Assembly: GCA_021234155.1 (NCBI GenBank)
Contig: JAJEKV010000041.1
Location: 12,656,689-12,720,688 of the forward strand
Length of the DNA stretch: 64,000 bases
Reading direction: 5' to 3'
DNA from: Isoetes taiwanensis
Lineage: Eukaryota > Streptophyta > Lycopodiopsida > Isoetales > Isoetaceae
This document shows positions 11,210 to 21,130 of the stretch, piece by piece. Below the pieces are notes generated by a model. The model saw nothing but the letters and a program-made list of their open reading frames with translations, made no database searches and was not told the DNA's origin. Numbering within the stretch: position 1 is the first letter of the stretch; each line of letters opens with the position of its first letter. The translations under genes and the position numbers were made by a program.

Positions 11210-11740
11210 GGTGGCATGTTTGATCCATCTTGGCATGTTGGAGCCGCAGGTGGCATGTTTGAGCCACCTGGCATGTTGGCCTAGGTGGCATGTTTGAGAC
11301 ACCTTGGCATGTCCGGAGCCACCTGACATGTTGGAGCCCACTGGCATGCTTGAGCCAACTAGGTGGCATGTTGGAGCCCACGTGGCATGTTTGGCCCACC
11401 TGGCATGTTGGAGCCTAGGTGGCATGTTCGAGCCCATGGGATGTTTGAGCCACCTTGTCATGTTTGAGCTTAGGTGTCATGTTGAAGCCTAGGTGGCATG
11501 TGGGAGTTTGGGTGGCATGTCCGGGAGCCTAGGTGGCATCTCCGAGCCACCTTGACATGTTTTGAGCCTGGGGACATGTTGGAGCCTCAGGCGGCATGTT
11601 AGAGTCTAAGTGGTATGTTGGTGCCTAGGTTGCATGTTTGAGCCACCTTGGCTTGGTTTGAGCTTAGGTGGCTGCTTGAGCTACCTTGCCATGTTTGAGC
11701 ATAGGTGGCATGTTGAGCCCACATGGCATGTTTGAGTTAA
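11210..11740 (-). repeat. 19-bp satellite, inverted block 2
   Basis: Reverse-complement units (GGAGCCTAGGTGGCATGTT and AGCCACCTTGGCATGTTTG), more diverged toward 11740. With the preceding forward block it could fold as a stem of up to about 500 bp in RNA or single-stranded DNA. Confidence 0.92.
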
Positions 11741-11744
11741 TATG

Positions 11745-12423
11745 AACACGAAATTAGAATTCAGATTTAAGTTTGTTAATATTTTCTACAAACAAGCATA
11801 ATCAAGGTCCGCTTAACATATAAAGGTTGCATTTAACATTTGGCTCGAACATTTTGCCACCATATGTCCAAATATATGCCCAACTATTAGAGAACCACCG
11901 GTCTAAGCCCTTTCTATAAGCTCGAGATAATAATTTTGGAGTGATCTAATACTTAGGCAATCAAATTCCATAGCAAAAAACAACTTCCCTTTGTGGCTAA
12001 TCTAATTAAAGAGATTTAAGCTTCAAGGCAAGACCAAATAATGCTTGACCACAACAACCCTCGGCAAAGCTATCTAACCCAAAAGTTCTTATTTTTCAAA
12101 ACTATCACAAGCACCTGTTATGCAAGTAGCCATTGAGTCAAAATAACCTATTGCTTGGGTAACACTTTCGATAATCCGAGCATGTTTCTTCGGTAAACAA
12201 TATATCCGAAAATTAAAATAATGCTTTTGCTACGCATAAACCATAAAATAATATTGTAGTATTGTATTCAACTTTTGGCCAAGGTAATTAGCAAAAAGAT
12301 ATTGATCCCAATCCTATAATTTTATTGGTTCTAGAATGAATGGTGGAGATTGACGAAGAGATCAAGCGGTAGAGATGCGTGATCCGAGTCCTCTAATTTG
12401 ATTGGCTCCTTGAAGGGCTACCA
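11745..12423. other. AT-rich spacer, nothing recognised
   Basis: Unique-looking AT-rich DNA after the satellite. No open frame of note, no repeat and no promoter signal that I can support. Confidence 0.5.
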
Positions 12424-12479
12424 ATGACATCTACCTATGTCCTATTTTTTCTTTCCCACCCTTCGTATGGCGACACTCC

Positions 12480-12915
12480 CTTTGCCATGGTAATGGCAAA
12501 TCCACCCATAGCCATAGCCTTTGCCCTCTTTTCTTCGATCCATAGCCTGAGCGAGGGGGCGTTTTTGGCACCAATCGCAAATGGCGAGGAGGGAGATGCG
12601 AAGCCATCTTGGCTGCAACAATAGCCGGAGAGCACGGGAATGGGAGGCCGTGAGGCTATGGTGATGGCTATGGTGTTAGGCTATGGTGATGGCAATTGGC
12701 GGCTGGCATAGCCCCTCTTTTCTTCGATCCGGCGAGTGGCCGATCCCTCTTGTCTTCGATTCGACCATTTGAACTTTGTGAATGCGAGCTACCTAGTCTC
12801 GCCATATCGGCTTCTACCTAGTCTCGCCATATCCTTGATCTGGCTTCTGCCATATCCTTAATCTTCCTTAATCTCGCCATATCCGTAATCTGGCCATATC
12901 CCTAGTCTCGCCGTC
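12480..12915. repeat. CCATAGCC and TCTCGCCATATCC minisatellites
   Basis: CCATAGCCATAGCC near 12507-12525 faces GGCTATGGTGATGGCTATGG at about 12652-12695, giving inverted-repeat potential. From 12785, CTAGTCTCGCCATATC-like units recur about six times. The CCATAGCC element also appears at 1650-1677, linking this region to the 3.8-kb candidate element. Confidence 0.65.
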
Positions 12916-12991
12916 AATCGGATGCCGGGCCGGGCGCGATACGCCCAAAGAACATAGAGAATCTTTTCCTCACGCCACAATAAGAGGCAAG

Positions 12992-13589
12992 ATGAAAACC
13001 TTTCTTCATCACATGACCGGTTTCGATTCAGCGAAGCTTCAAAGCTTCAAAGGTAAGTGACGTTCTTGGTTGCGCGATTTCGATTCATTTTATTGCATTT
13101 GTTTCTTTTCTTTTACTTTGTCCTTCTTGTTTTGTGCAGCAGCATGATGAGGCCAAGGTGTCTGTGATTCCCTTGCTAGTTTATGAGACTGGTAGCATTG
13201 CTGGTTTATGAGACTGGTAGCAAGCATATAATGGAGGTATTTTCCCTTAATACCTGCTTTGGCAAAGCCACAATCGATGGGGTAGAGGTTCATTCCTTCA
13301 TGTGTTAAATTCCTCCCGCCATTCTTGTTTGGTGTTGCTAAAAGCTTACCCCTCGCCTAAGTCTTTTTTTCTCAGATTAGGCGAATATGCTTTTTATTGT
13401 ATGGGGGCCCGATCCTCTTCTTTCGAAGCAGTTCTTTATCGATGGTTACTCTACTTTTCTTTGGAAACCGAGATGTACAGCAACTACCCTCTCAGCCAGA
13501 GAAGAGCTTCTAGTTTGAAGCAGATGCAGGCTACACATATTGCTGTTGCAGTAGCAGCCAAGCCTGCTCACAGATCATCGAAGAAGTAA
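12992..13589 (+). other. Possible spliced transcript, weak
   Basis: A good donor (AAAG|GTAAGT at 13051) is followed by a pyrimidine-rich acceptor (TTGTTTTGTGCAG near 13139) and a second acceptor (TTTTTTTCTCAG near 13376). The last segment holds a frame to a stop at 13589 ending KPAHRSSKK. Direct joining of the first two parts meets a stop, and the protein matches nothing I know. It could be a non-coding transcript or chance. GCATTGCTGGTTTATGAGAC shows a local 27-bp duplication at about 13178. Confidence 0.2.
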
Positions 13590-13829
13590 TTTACTCTTAT
13601 AAAATTGTAATTCTATATTGATTTGGAGATCCCAATCTGTGGTGAATGGAAGTATAAAATATAAATCTATGTCATACTATAAATCTATGTCCTCTCCTGA
13701 AGCTCGGGGACATAGCATTGCACTTGAACCATCTACACCAAGAGGTTTGATCAAAGCCCACACTGTCAATTATGCTACATTGTTTTTAACCACAACCATT
13801 AATTCAATTTGTTTGAAACCTTAACCATT

Positions 13830-14900
13830 GAATGTTATAATCTCACGTTAAAATTTAGATTGCAATCCATAGTATGCCTTATGGACTTGTTTGGGTTCGA
13901 TTCCCAAAAGGCTTTTTTTTTTTAACAATTAAAAAGATAAATGAAAAATTCATAATATATTAGCTTTTAAATTGTGGTTTATAGTAATTTTTTATTTTAA
14001 TGTGTGCCATGTGTCAACATTTGATTTGATAGAAGACATATTAGAAACAATACTTCTTTTCTAGATGTAATAATAATGTTTTTTTTTTATTTCAAAAATA
14101 TGCCACGGTCCATACTTGATTAGCTAGAATAATGTTTTTTTATTTAGAATATGCCCGCGGTCAAAATCTCATTAATTAAACAACCACATTAGAAACACAC
14201 ATTTTTCTACGTGTTATAATATTATTTTTTTACATGTCCTTATTTTATGAAAACTATAGCTAGATTTCAATAACACATGTAGGGTTTCTTAAATTAAAAA
14301 AAGGCCATACGTGATTTTTTTTAATTTCGCAAAAACAACACTTGAAATAACATGTCCATATTGCAAAAAGAACACTTGAAAACATCAATTTTTTATTTCC
14401 TACGTGTTCTTTTCTTTGTTGTGTTTTATTTCTAGTGTTGTAATTTAGTTTTCGGTGTAGTAAAATTAAAACCTACATGTGCTATTTTAAAGATAAACAA
14501 CACATGGTTCCGGCAAAAAACAATAGTGAAGGAAAAAATTACACGTTGACAAAAATTCACAAAAACCATGTCAATTTTTTCTACGCGTGGATTTTTTTTA
14601 CGCCAAAAGACCACCGTCTTTTTTGTGCAAATCCGGATAAATGTGCCACGTGGACTTTTGGGGCCATTTTGGTGTTGTTTTTGGCATAAAACAACACTTC
14701 GCATACAACAAAACAACGTGGACCAAAAATTGGGGTTTCAGTGTGTGTTGTCTGCGACAGAGTCCGCCCCAGCAGCTTGAATGCCTCGGACTTTGACCCC
14801 CCTCGTCCGGGTGGGCAATGGGCAGCCATATTCCACCCATCGTTGGCCAAGCGTGGGCGCTTGTTCAACGATGGACCGCAATAGTACGAGACATTGAATC
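13830..14900. other. AT-rich spacer without a recognised gene
   Basis: AT-rich with recurrent ACACTTGAAA and ACATGTCC motifs. Overlapping frames on both strands around 14432-14868 have low-complexity compositions and no domain. I call no gene. Confidence 0.45.
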
Positions 14901-14914
14901 GGTATCATAGAATA

Positions 14915-15245
14915 GAAACACGCCGGCGATTTGAATAGAATTGATCAAGAAAAATCACCGGGCGTGAAATGAATAAAGTTACTAATGCAATCCGCCCGGT
15001 GTGCTTTAAAATCAAATCAATTCCGCCGGGTGTTTTCAAATCAATCAATTCACGCCCGGTGTTTTGAATCAATTGGTTGATTTGAAAACCGCGCTGAATT
15101 CGATTGATTTGAAAACACGCCTGGCGAATTGGTTTGATTTTGAAAACACCTGCACGCTGGCGAATACAATTTATGAAACCGTAGATTTGAAAAACCGTGG
15201 GCGTGAATTGATTGATTTGAAAACACTTTGGCGTGAATATTAAAA
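14915..15245. repeat. ACACGCC/GGCGTG palindrome array, left block
   Basis: At least nine copies of a degenerate palindrome, core ACGCCNGGCGT, occur about every 30-35 bp near 14920, 14958, 14992, 15022, 15050, 15114, 15150, 15195 and 15225, separated by TTTTCAAATCAATCAATT-like AT spacers. The same motif recurs at 16484, 18495-18650, 18828, 19447 and 20651, so it brackets the minus-strand gene at 15.3-17.0 kb. Such subterminal or promoter-proximal palindromes often bind transposases, but that is inference. Confidence 0.8.
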
Positions 15246-15317
15246 TGCATTGGAATAGATGCGAATTAGTTACCTTTTTGTATAGAAATGTCTTCCCCAT
15301 TTCATTAAAAGTTGCGG

Positions 15318-16992
15318 CTAATCTCGGTAAATCTGTGGGTGAAGTATTGGCATCCAAGATACGACACCTCCTATAACGCATAGTGATTGTAGAAGCGTTT
15401 TGGCTGCTTTGTTCTCGGCCGCTCGATGAGGGCCTATACGTGCCTCAACACGAATCAGCCCGCCCGATGATGAATTTAATTTAATATTTGAATTTAACAT
15501 TAACTCCTGGAAGTTCGTCCACACAGCAGGCTTGTTCGAGATCATATCCCAAGGTAACACATCCGTTGGCATAGGCATTTGACCTGGATTACTAATCATG
15601 CTCTGAACAATCTCCATGGCATGTGCTGGATCATATCTTCTACTAACATAAATGGAGCTTGGTGAACGGATGAGGGACTTCACATGGATCGCAAAAGTTT
15701 CCTTAAGACCCAATGGATAATGGTCAGAGTATTTATTCAGCTTGTTCATCGCCTCTAGCTGCGCCACTCTGTCCTGTTCATTCTCAAAAATAGAAGCCTC
15801 CATGCCTTCGACAACTGCAGGTTGAACATCCTTCCCTAGATCTAGGACCCTCTTAGAAGCTTTCAAGTCAGCTAATTCCCTAGCTTGCTGCAAATAGTGA
15901 CTTGGTGTCGGTTTAGTGAACATGCCTCTACGCACAGCTGTAACCCCTTGGCAAATAGATATTGGCGTAACTGCTACATTGGTTGGCCAACCATACTTAA
16001 AACATGTCTCACCGTTCACATCTGTCTTCATGAACGTATCCTTGTATGCGATAGCTCTCATGGTGAGTAAGTCCGAAGCGCATCTTTCTTTCCGCTTCGC
16101 GGTAATCTCCAAGAGCAATTTGCAGTTGGTGTCATCCTCTTCTTCACAAGAGATTAGGATCCCTTGTTTGGCCATCTTGTCCGCTTCCTTTTTCCTCGAG
16201 AAGAGAGTTAAGTCGAGCTTGTCATTTGTCTTGGCAAGGTCAACGTACCACTTTCGGCACCCTCGCCCATTTCCTCTTGGTGTATGTGGGGGTGGCTGGT
16301 TGCTATAAGAATCGCCCCTTCATCATCTAAGGTGAGATCATATGTAATCGCGCATCCGGGTCGTCCGCCTCTTGCTTTCTTGGCGTGATTAGAACCCCGA
16401 ATTATTAGGGTTTTCTTCCTCTTGAGCACCGCAAAAGAAGATGAGCACTTTTTAGAGTACTTTTCGTAACAAGAGATCACGCTTTGGCGTGCATTTATAC
16501 AAATCACGCTTGGCGGTTGGTAGCTCCTATTATTGACCATGCTATCATTGAATTTGAAACTAAATTATTTTGCATCCACATTTTAAGCTACATACCCTTC
16601 ATGAATCCATATTTCACACTATTTATCCTCATTGAACATTGCTATCTCCAACTGTCTAACACCGCTATATTCTATATATAAAACAGAGCAAAATTATGTT
16701 CTACAGAACGGACAATCAGAGCATTAACTGATGTTAATACTTAAAATTCATGCAAAGCATAATAACTCAAACTCATGCAAAGCATATTAAGTGAAAGGAA
16801 ATATCTCAAATTCATGCAAGCATAATACTCTCCACACAGTGTGTATTCTGTGGCAAATTAAATACCTTGAATAGGGTTCTGTGTATTCTGATCAACGTCC
16901 TCTGAAGCTTGAGAAGTGCCGGGTTTTGGGATTCCTCTTCCACCGCTTCCTCTGCCCCGTCCGCCTCGACCTCGATTCGCTTTAGAAGACAT
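15318..16992 (-). CDS. Minus-strand protein of unknown function, module 1 (two or more exons)
   Basis: A start at 16992 gives an Arg/Gly-rich N-terminus (MSSKANRGRGGRGRG) followed by a Thr/Ser/Glu stretch. This first exon appears to end at a donor CAAG|GTATTT near 16867. Coding sequence resumes by about 16540 with a basic stretch (KKARGGRPG), then an acidic stretch. The 285-codon frame ending at 15318 carries the conserved core. Its middle (YPLGLKETFAIHVKSL, RVAQLEAMNKL) aligns by eye with the minus-strand gene at 25.2-25.5 kb (YPMGVNWFTKVSIF, KMAQQTAFKL). One frame change near 16200 may be an intron or an indel. No catalytic domain is recognised. The RG-rich start suggests nucleic-acid binding. 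The gene is divergent from the small gene at 17353 and flanked by ACGCC palindromes. Confidence 0.55.
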
Positions 16993-17352
16993 CTCCGGAG
17001 TCGCCTAGTAACAGAGTCGGAAGGTCGCTCGGATACGCGCTCGAGCTGCTCGAAGAAATAGCTTTTTCTACCTGTACGAGAAATAGAGAAATTTGAATTT
17101 CAAGAAAACACAAAATGCAGTTTCGAAATATTCTTGACACATACAAATAATAATGACGAAGACCCGTCCGCCGACTTCTTTCATTAAGTTTTTAAAAACC
17201 AATCTATCCAAAAAGTATCCCGCCAAATTTATCCCGCCTAAACGTAGTTAACCTAATCTTTCTTCTAATTCGAATTTTCCCGACCGCCAGAGTTTCCATA
17301 GCGCCTTCAGCTTCTCAAATCAGCTTCAGAGACTCAAATCAGCTTCTCAAGA
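16993..17352. promoter_or_regulatory. Divergent intergenic region between two module-1 genes
   Basis: About 360 bp separates the proposed ATG at 16992 (minus) from that at 17353 (plus). It is AT-rich in the middle, with A/T runs near 17100-17200. A short repeat, CTTCTCAAATCAGCTTCAGAGACTC, is partly duplicated at about 17311-17350. A shared promoter is inferred from layout only. Confidence 0.4.
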
Positions 17353-17708
17353 ATGGCTACAGAATTCTGGTACTCATCTCATTCCAATAGCTTGAACATT
17401 AATTTCCAATAGTAGGTGTCTGAATAGCAATTTTCTGCAGTGTCGAAGATGAATGTTTCATGTTAACTACAAATCAGAAAAAGGAAAGTAGGATTATGCA
17501 AGATCGACTCCATCGATCCGATCAGAACGGCCATGGAATTCCGCTCGGGGATAAGTATGTCCGAGTTACAGTGATTAACTGCTGCGCTATGGATGAAGCT
17601 TTACCTCGCAGACACCCCGGTGGGGATACGGTTGGAGAAAGTGTTGGAACATTTGTTGCATGGCCAAGAAACCGCTTAAAAATGTATGTAACATGTATTA
17701 CATTGTAG
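17353..17708 (+). CDS. Small two-exon protein with a DUF8039-like transposon motif
   Basis: ATG at 17353 starts a six-codon exon that ends at a donor CTG|GTACTC. The acceptor TTTTCTGCAG near 17440 restores an open frame to a stop at 17706-17708, giving about 94 residues with no internal stop. The segment IPLGDKYVRVTVINC followed by GGDTVGESVGTFVAWPRN resembles the DUF8039-type segment found in plant transposon proteins, often beside Ulp1-like proteases: basic-hydrophobic strand, G-D-T-[VI]-G-[ED], then [TF]-V-A-W-P. The full-length relatives are much longer, so this is either a truncated copy or a compact accessory protein. It is one of the few clean frames in the window. Confidence 0.5.
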
Positions 17709-17840
17709 AAATATAGAAGTAGACAAAATTTGTTGTATTCATTGGAAAAAAGATTACAATTGTATATAATCTGGATAAACCGGATAAACCAGATAAAAAT
17801 CCCGTGACTATTGTTTCAAGCCCCCCATCGAGTAGCCGGG

Positions 17841-18460
17841 CTATCGATACTCCCATTTCCATTGCAGGGCATAGTGAATTCTTCCCGTAAACCCTAGCAA
17901 AAAACACCGTGCTCTAGCTCCACCACCCCCGCCGCTTCCACCTCCACCTCCCGCCTCCTCGCCTCGCCGCTCCTGCTTCCATTGGTTGAACCTCCAATGC
18001 ATCGAGATAGCTCGCGGTAGTGGTTCCATTGGTTGAGCCATCTCCATTGCATCGTATACCGCCTGTGGTAGTGGTTCGTGTTGGGGCATCCGGGCATAGA
18101 GGCTAACCACTAAGAAACGCAGCTCCTCATTTTGAATCTCGAGCTGACGGATGCGAGATTCACTCGATCAATGCATGTACCGCATTCTCAAGTGATTAGA
18201 TAAGAGGGCCAGCCCGTATGCGATTGCAAAGGGCCCCGTGAGCCCAGATCTATCATTGCCCCGCGCGCTCCGCCGCCATCATCATTACTTGATCCAAGTA
18301 CTCCGTGGGTTGCAAGATCGGTGCTCCGGCGGACCGGTGCTCGGCCGGGTTCAACCCTGACCGGAGATTGGAGCCAAACCGAGCCGGGCCGTGTGATTGC
18401 GGCCCAAATGTAATTCCTAATGCATCTTCGCCACCAAGGGTGATTAATGTAACTTGGCAT
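17841..18460 (-). pseudogene. Coiled-coil, Gly-rich reading frame of unknown function
   Basis: From about 18165 downward the minus strand encodes RIRQLEIQNEELRFLVVSLY, a short predicted coiled coil, then a Met/Pro-rich stretch, a basic patch and a Gly tract (about 10 Gly), ending near 17841. Upstream, at 18300-18240, a frame reads EYLDQVMMMAAERAG, separated by a frame break. Start, introns and full extent are unclear. It lies between the small plus-strand gene and the palindrome array and may be a third or fourth gene of the same element. No family recognised. Confidence 0.3.
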
Positions 18461-18489
18461 CTATCAATAGGAAGTGAGCGGAGTATCAG

Positions 18490-18655
18490 TATTCACGCCT
18501 GGCGTGTTATATTTATTTATTTATAAACTTAGAAACTAAGAGACACGCCCGGCGTGTTTAGCGTAAAAGTTGAAAGTAGGGATACAATTGTTTGCACGCT
18601 CAGCGTGTAAACTGCTATATAGGAAAACTATACACGCTCGGCGTGCATTCAGCGA
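18490..18655. repeat. ACACGCCNGGCGTGT palindromes, right block
   Basis: Four well-formed copies occur at about 18495 (CACGCCTGGCGTG), 18542 (ACACGCCCGGCGTGT), 18596 (CACGCTCAGCGTG) and 18632 (ACACGCTCGGCGTG), spaced 36 to 54 bp. A further copy lies at 18828 (ACACGCTTAGCGTGT). The central base pairs vary while symmetry is kept, as expected if symmetry itself is selected. Confidence 0.85.
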
Positions 18656-18668
18656 GAGGGAAAAAGCG

Positions 18669-18755
18669 TAGATAGATAAGTAAAATAGATAAAGGCCGTG
18701 CAATTATTGCGTGTAAATAATTGCCCGCCTTTATCTATTTACTTATCTATCTATC
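18669..18755. repeat. Long near-perfect hairpin
   Basis: TAGATAGATAAGTAAAATAG and the following ATAAAGGC pair with GCCTTTATCTATTTACTTAT and the rest of the right arm through 18755. After a 3-nt/2-nt internal loop, GCAATTATT pairs with AATAATTGC around a 7-nt loop (GCGTGTA). Total stem is about 36 bp. It could be a miniature inverted-repeat element or a small-RNA precursor. Confidence 0.85.
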
Positions 18756-18979
18756 ATACTTTTTTTTTCTGGAACGCCGAGTGCACGAGCGCAGTATTCA
18801 TGTTGAAGGCTAAGGTTAGGATAAAACACGCTTAGCGTGTTTCAAATATTATCTTTCAGATTTTTCTATTGCTTTCTACTACACTTATTCATAATAGAAA
18901 CTTGCATGCAATAGCATGATTAATTCAGGAAGAGAAACTCAAGAATTTACTCGAAACAAAAAGAAGCAGATGAAGTTTA

Positions 18980-19399
18980 TAAAAAACTATTCTGGTTTTC
19001 ATAAACATCATCTGCTTCCTCTGCCTCGAGCAAATGCAAAAGCTTGTCTTCTTGGATTAAACCTGCCATTGAGATGCAACTTAAAACTAAATGAAAACTA
19101 ACCTTGAGTCCTGAGGCTGGAAGGATTCGAAGAACGAAGGACTATGCTTGTGGTTTTAATTCCGAGGCTTTTCGATTCGCAGACCTTAGTCCTCTGCTAC
19201 AGATGCTACAGAACTAAAAGGCGGAGTCTTTTAGTAAGTTAGGAATTGCCGAAACCAAACATCTAACATTGCTGAATATAAATCTGCTCACCAAGATTTC
19301 AGGAGGGCGGATCCAAACACAGCAGAAGCGCAACCGGCAAATCGTATGAAGGAAGGAAGAAAATGTAGGAACTTTGAGAGCGTAAAATGGATTTATATA
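18980..19399 (-). other. Possible short spliced minus-strand transcript with TATA box
   Basis: A TATA box (TATATAAAT on minus, 19399-19391) lies upstream. Downstream there is a donor-like CAAG|GTTAGT at about 19103 and an acceptor ATGGCAG at about 19065, followed by a frame reading GLIQEDKLLHLLEAEEADDV and stopping near 18977. The exon 1 frame is not settled. An acidic, leucine-rich short peptide is possible but unproven. Confidence 0.25.
19391..19399 (-). promoter_or_regulatory. Minus-strand TATA box, copy A
   Basis: CTATATAAATCC in reverse complement matches the plant TATA consensus. The same box with the same surroundings (TTAGCGTGAATAAT, then an ACACGCC palindrome) occurs 1.2 kb away at 20597-20605. 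Confidence 0.45.
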
Positions 19400-19939
19400 G
19401 GCATAATTAGAAATAAGTTAGCGTGAATAATTGATTGCTTGAATTAACACGCCTGGCGTACGGTACATGTATATGGTATATATGGAGAATATTGCATTTC
19501 ATGCAATAAATTCTCACGGCATTTTATTCCATTTATTGCATTCGAAAAAATAGAATTTAGAAATTTTATATAGGCTAACTTAAAAATGATTTTAAAGGCA
19601 AAGTTATCAAGGCTAAAAAATGACTTGTAAGGTTGGGGAATTGTTTTAGGTCGTATAGGAAAATTTCCTATGGTTACTGTGATGCATCAGAGATTTCTCA
19701 TGTGGTTGATTTATAGTGTTCCCGAGACTTTGTTGAGACAAAGTTTGCAGATACAAAATTTTAGAGAGACAAAATTTGCAGAGACAAAATTTTAGAGAAA
19801 ACAGCTTGGAGCCAAAATAATTGGAGAATACAGTTTGATTTTATTCAAAAAATTTTATGTACGTAAAAACTGTTTGAAGAAAACCGTTTGAAGACAAAGT
19901 TTATGAAGAAAACTGCTTGATTTCATTAAAAACAGTTGT

Positions 19940-20525
19940 ATGTACGATGCCGAAGGCTTTGGAAGCAGCTGTCCAAGGCTTTTCACACAATTTAAAAAAA
20001 GATGCCCGGAGGCGTGTCCAAAACTTCGTAAGAATGGAAACAAAAATGGGCCGCAGGGATCTGTGATCACTCTTCTTCCACGCCGCAACAAAGAAGAAAG
20101 AAAGGTGTTAGAAAAGAAAGAGAGGTGCAAAAAAAAAAAAAAAAAAAAAAGAAATCACATGCAAACCTGGTTCATCTCTCAACCACTCCAAAACTCGGTC
20201 GAATTGTCGACCTTCTTCCGAATCTTCCTCCTCCTCCTTCCTCCTCCGAGAATTCATTTCTGCTTCGAAGGTCAAGCCAACCCCGAAGCAGAGCGGTCAT
20301 GTGCTCTTGGGAGGACATCTCCTCCTCTTCCTCCTCCTCCTCCTCTTCCTCCTCTTCTTCAAATCAGGAGGAATCGAGGAGCTCAACTCCTCCTCTTCCA
20401 TTTCGGGAATCGTAATCATCCTCCGAATCGGAATCGAGGAGAATTGGGCAAGAAAATCTATGAGGGGGGGAGGAGGCTTTTCAACCCGACGCCCTTTGAC
20501 GACCTGGGTTCTTCATGAAGTTCGA
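19940..20525 (-). pseudogene. Glu-rich acidic reading frame downstream of TATA copy B
   Basis: Reading minus from about 20400, a run of about 11 Glu leads into MSSQEHMTALLRGWLDL, then another acidic Ser/Glu/Gly stretch, then (after a frame change) QFDRVLEWLRDEPGLHV near 20180. A 20-base T run (minus sense) follows at 20150-20131. The opposite strand gives a longer frame that is only Lys/Pro/Leu low complexity. The TATA box at 20597-20605 supports the minus strand. Unknown function. It could be the start of another module-1 gene. Confidence 0.3.
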
Positions 20526-20596
20526 AGGCCGAGTTGAAACGCTTCATGCGGGCAAAAAAAAAATTGGGACGTAATGGTCTTGAGAGCGTGAACCGG

Positions 20597-20605
20597 ATTT
20601 ATATA
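20597..20605 (-). promoter_or_regulatory. Minus-strand TATA box, copy B
   Basis: Identical TATATAAAT core to copy A, inside a ~150-bp direct repeat (19375-19525 versus 20581-20735) that also holds GCGTGAATAATT, an ACACGCC palindrome and AATAAATTCTCACG. Confidence 0.45.
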
Positions 20606-21130
20606 GGGTTAATTAGCTCTTAGCGTGAATAATTTATTGCCTCAAATAACACGCCAGCGCATTTAAATTCCGCCAAACTATATTATCTAGGGTATATTAT
20701 TATGGATAATAAATTCTCACGCCTATTAGTTATATGTCTTTTTTCAGAATCATATATCCAAATTTCCGATAATTAAAATTTGGATATATTTATATAAATG
20801 TTATTTCCTTTGTTGTTGCCATGAAAATTCTTGTTTTTAAATGATTTCAACGCCCATTGTTATTATTATATTAAACCTATTTCCAAGGAATTTTTGCTTT
20901 TTAAAAATTTGATTTACCTCTACATATTCCATAAATGTAATGATTTTTTTTTATCTTATGGTGTAATAATTTTTTCTTACTCATTGACTAAAAAGGGTGC
21001 AATTTGCCTAGGTCAATGGTGCCTCCAACTCAAGATGGTGTGCAACATATTGAAAAGAGCAATATCAATGAAAACCAACTCCTAGCAAGAATGTTGAAGA
21101 AAAACAATTAGTCCTCTATAGTAGGGTGCA

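Noticed and set aside
8297-11492. Many long open frames (up to 221 codons) encoding MPPRLKHAKVAQTCH-like repeats
   Set aside because: The 19-bp satellite has no stop in its common variants and 3 x 19 bp is in frame, so all frames on both strands stay open. They are consequences of the repeat, not genes.
8330-11740. CRISPR-like direct repeats
   Set aside because: Repeats are contiguous 19-mers without unique spacers, flip orientation, and lie in a plant nuclear genome.
19940-20518. 192-codon plus-strand frame with a Lys run and Pro/Leu tracts
   Set aside because: The Lys run is a poly(A) tract and the Pro/Leu tract is the antisense of a Glu-rich frame. The TATA box points to the minus strand.
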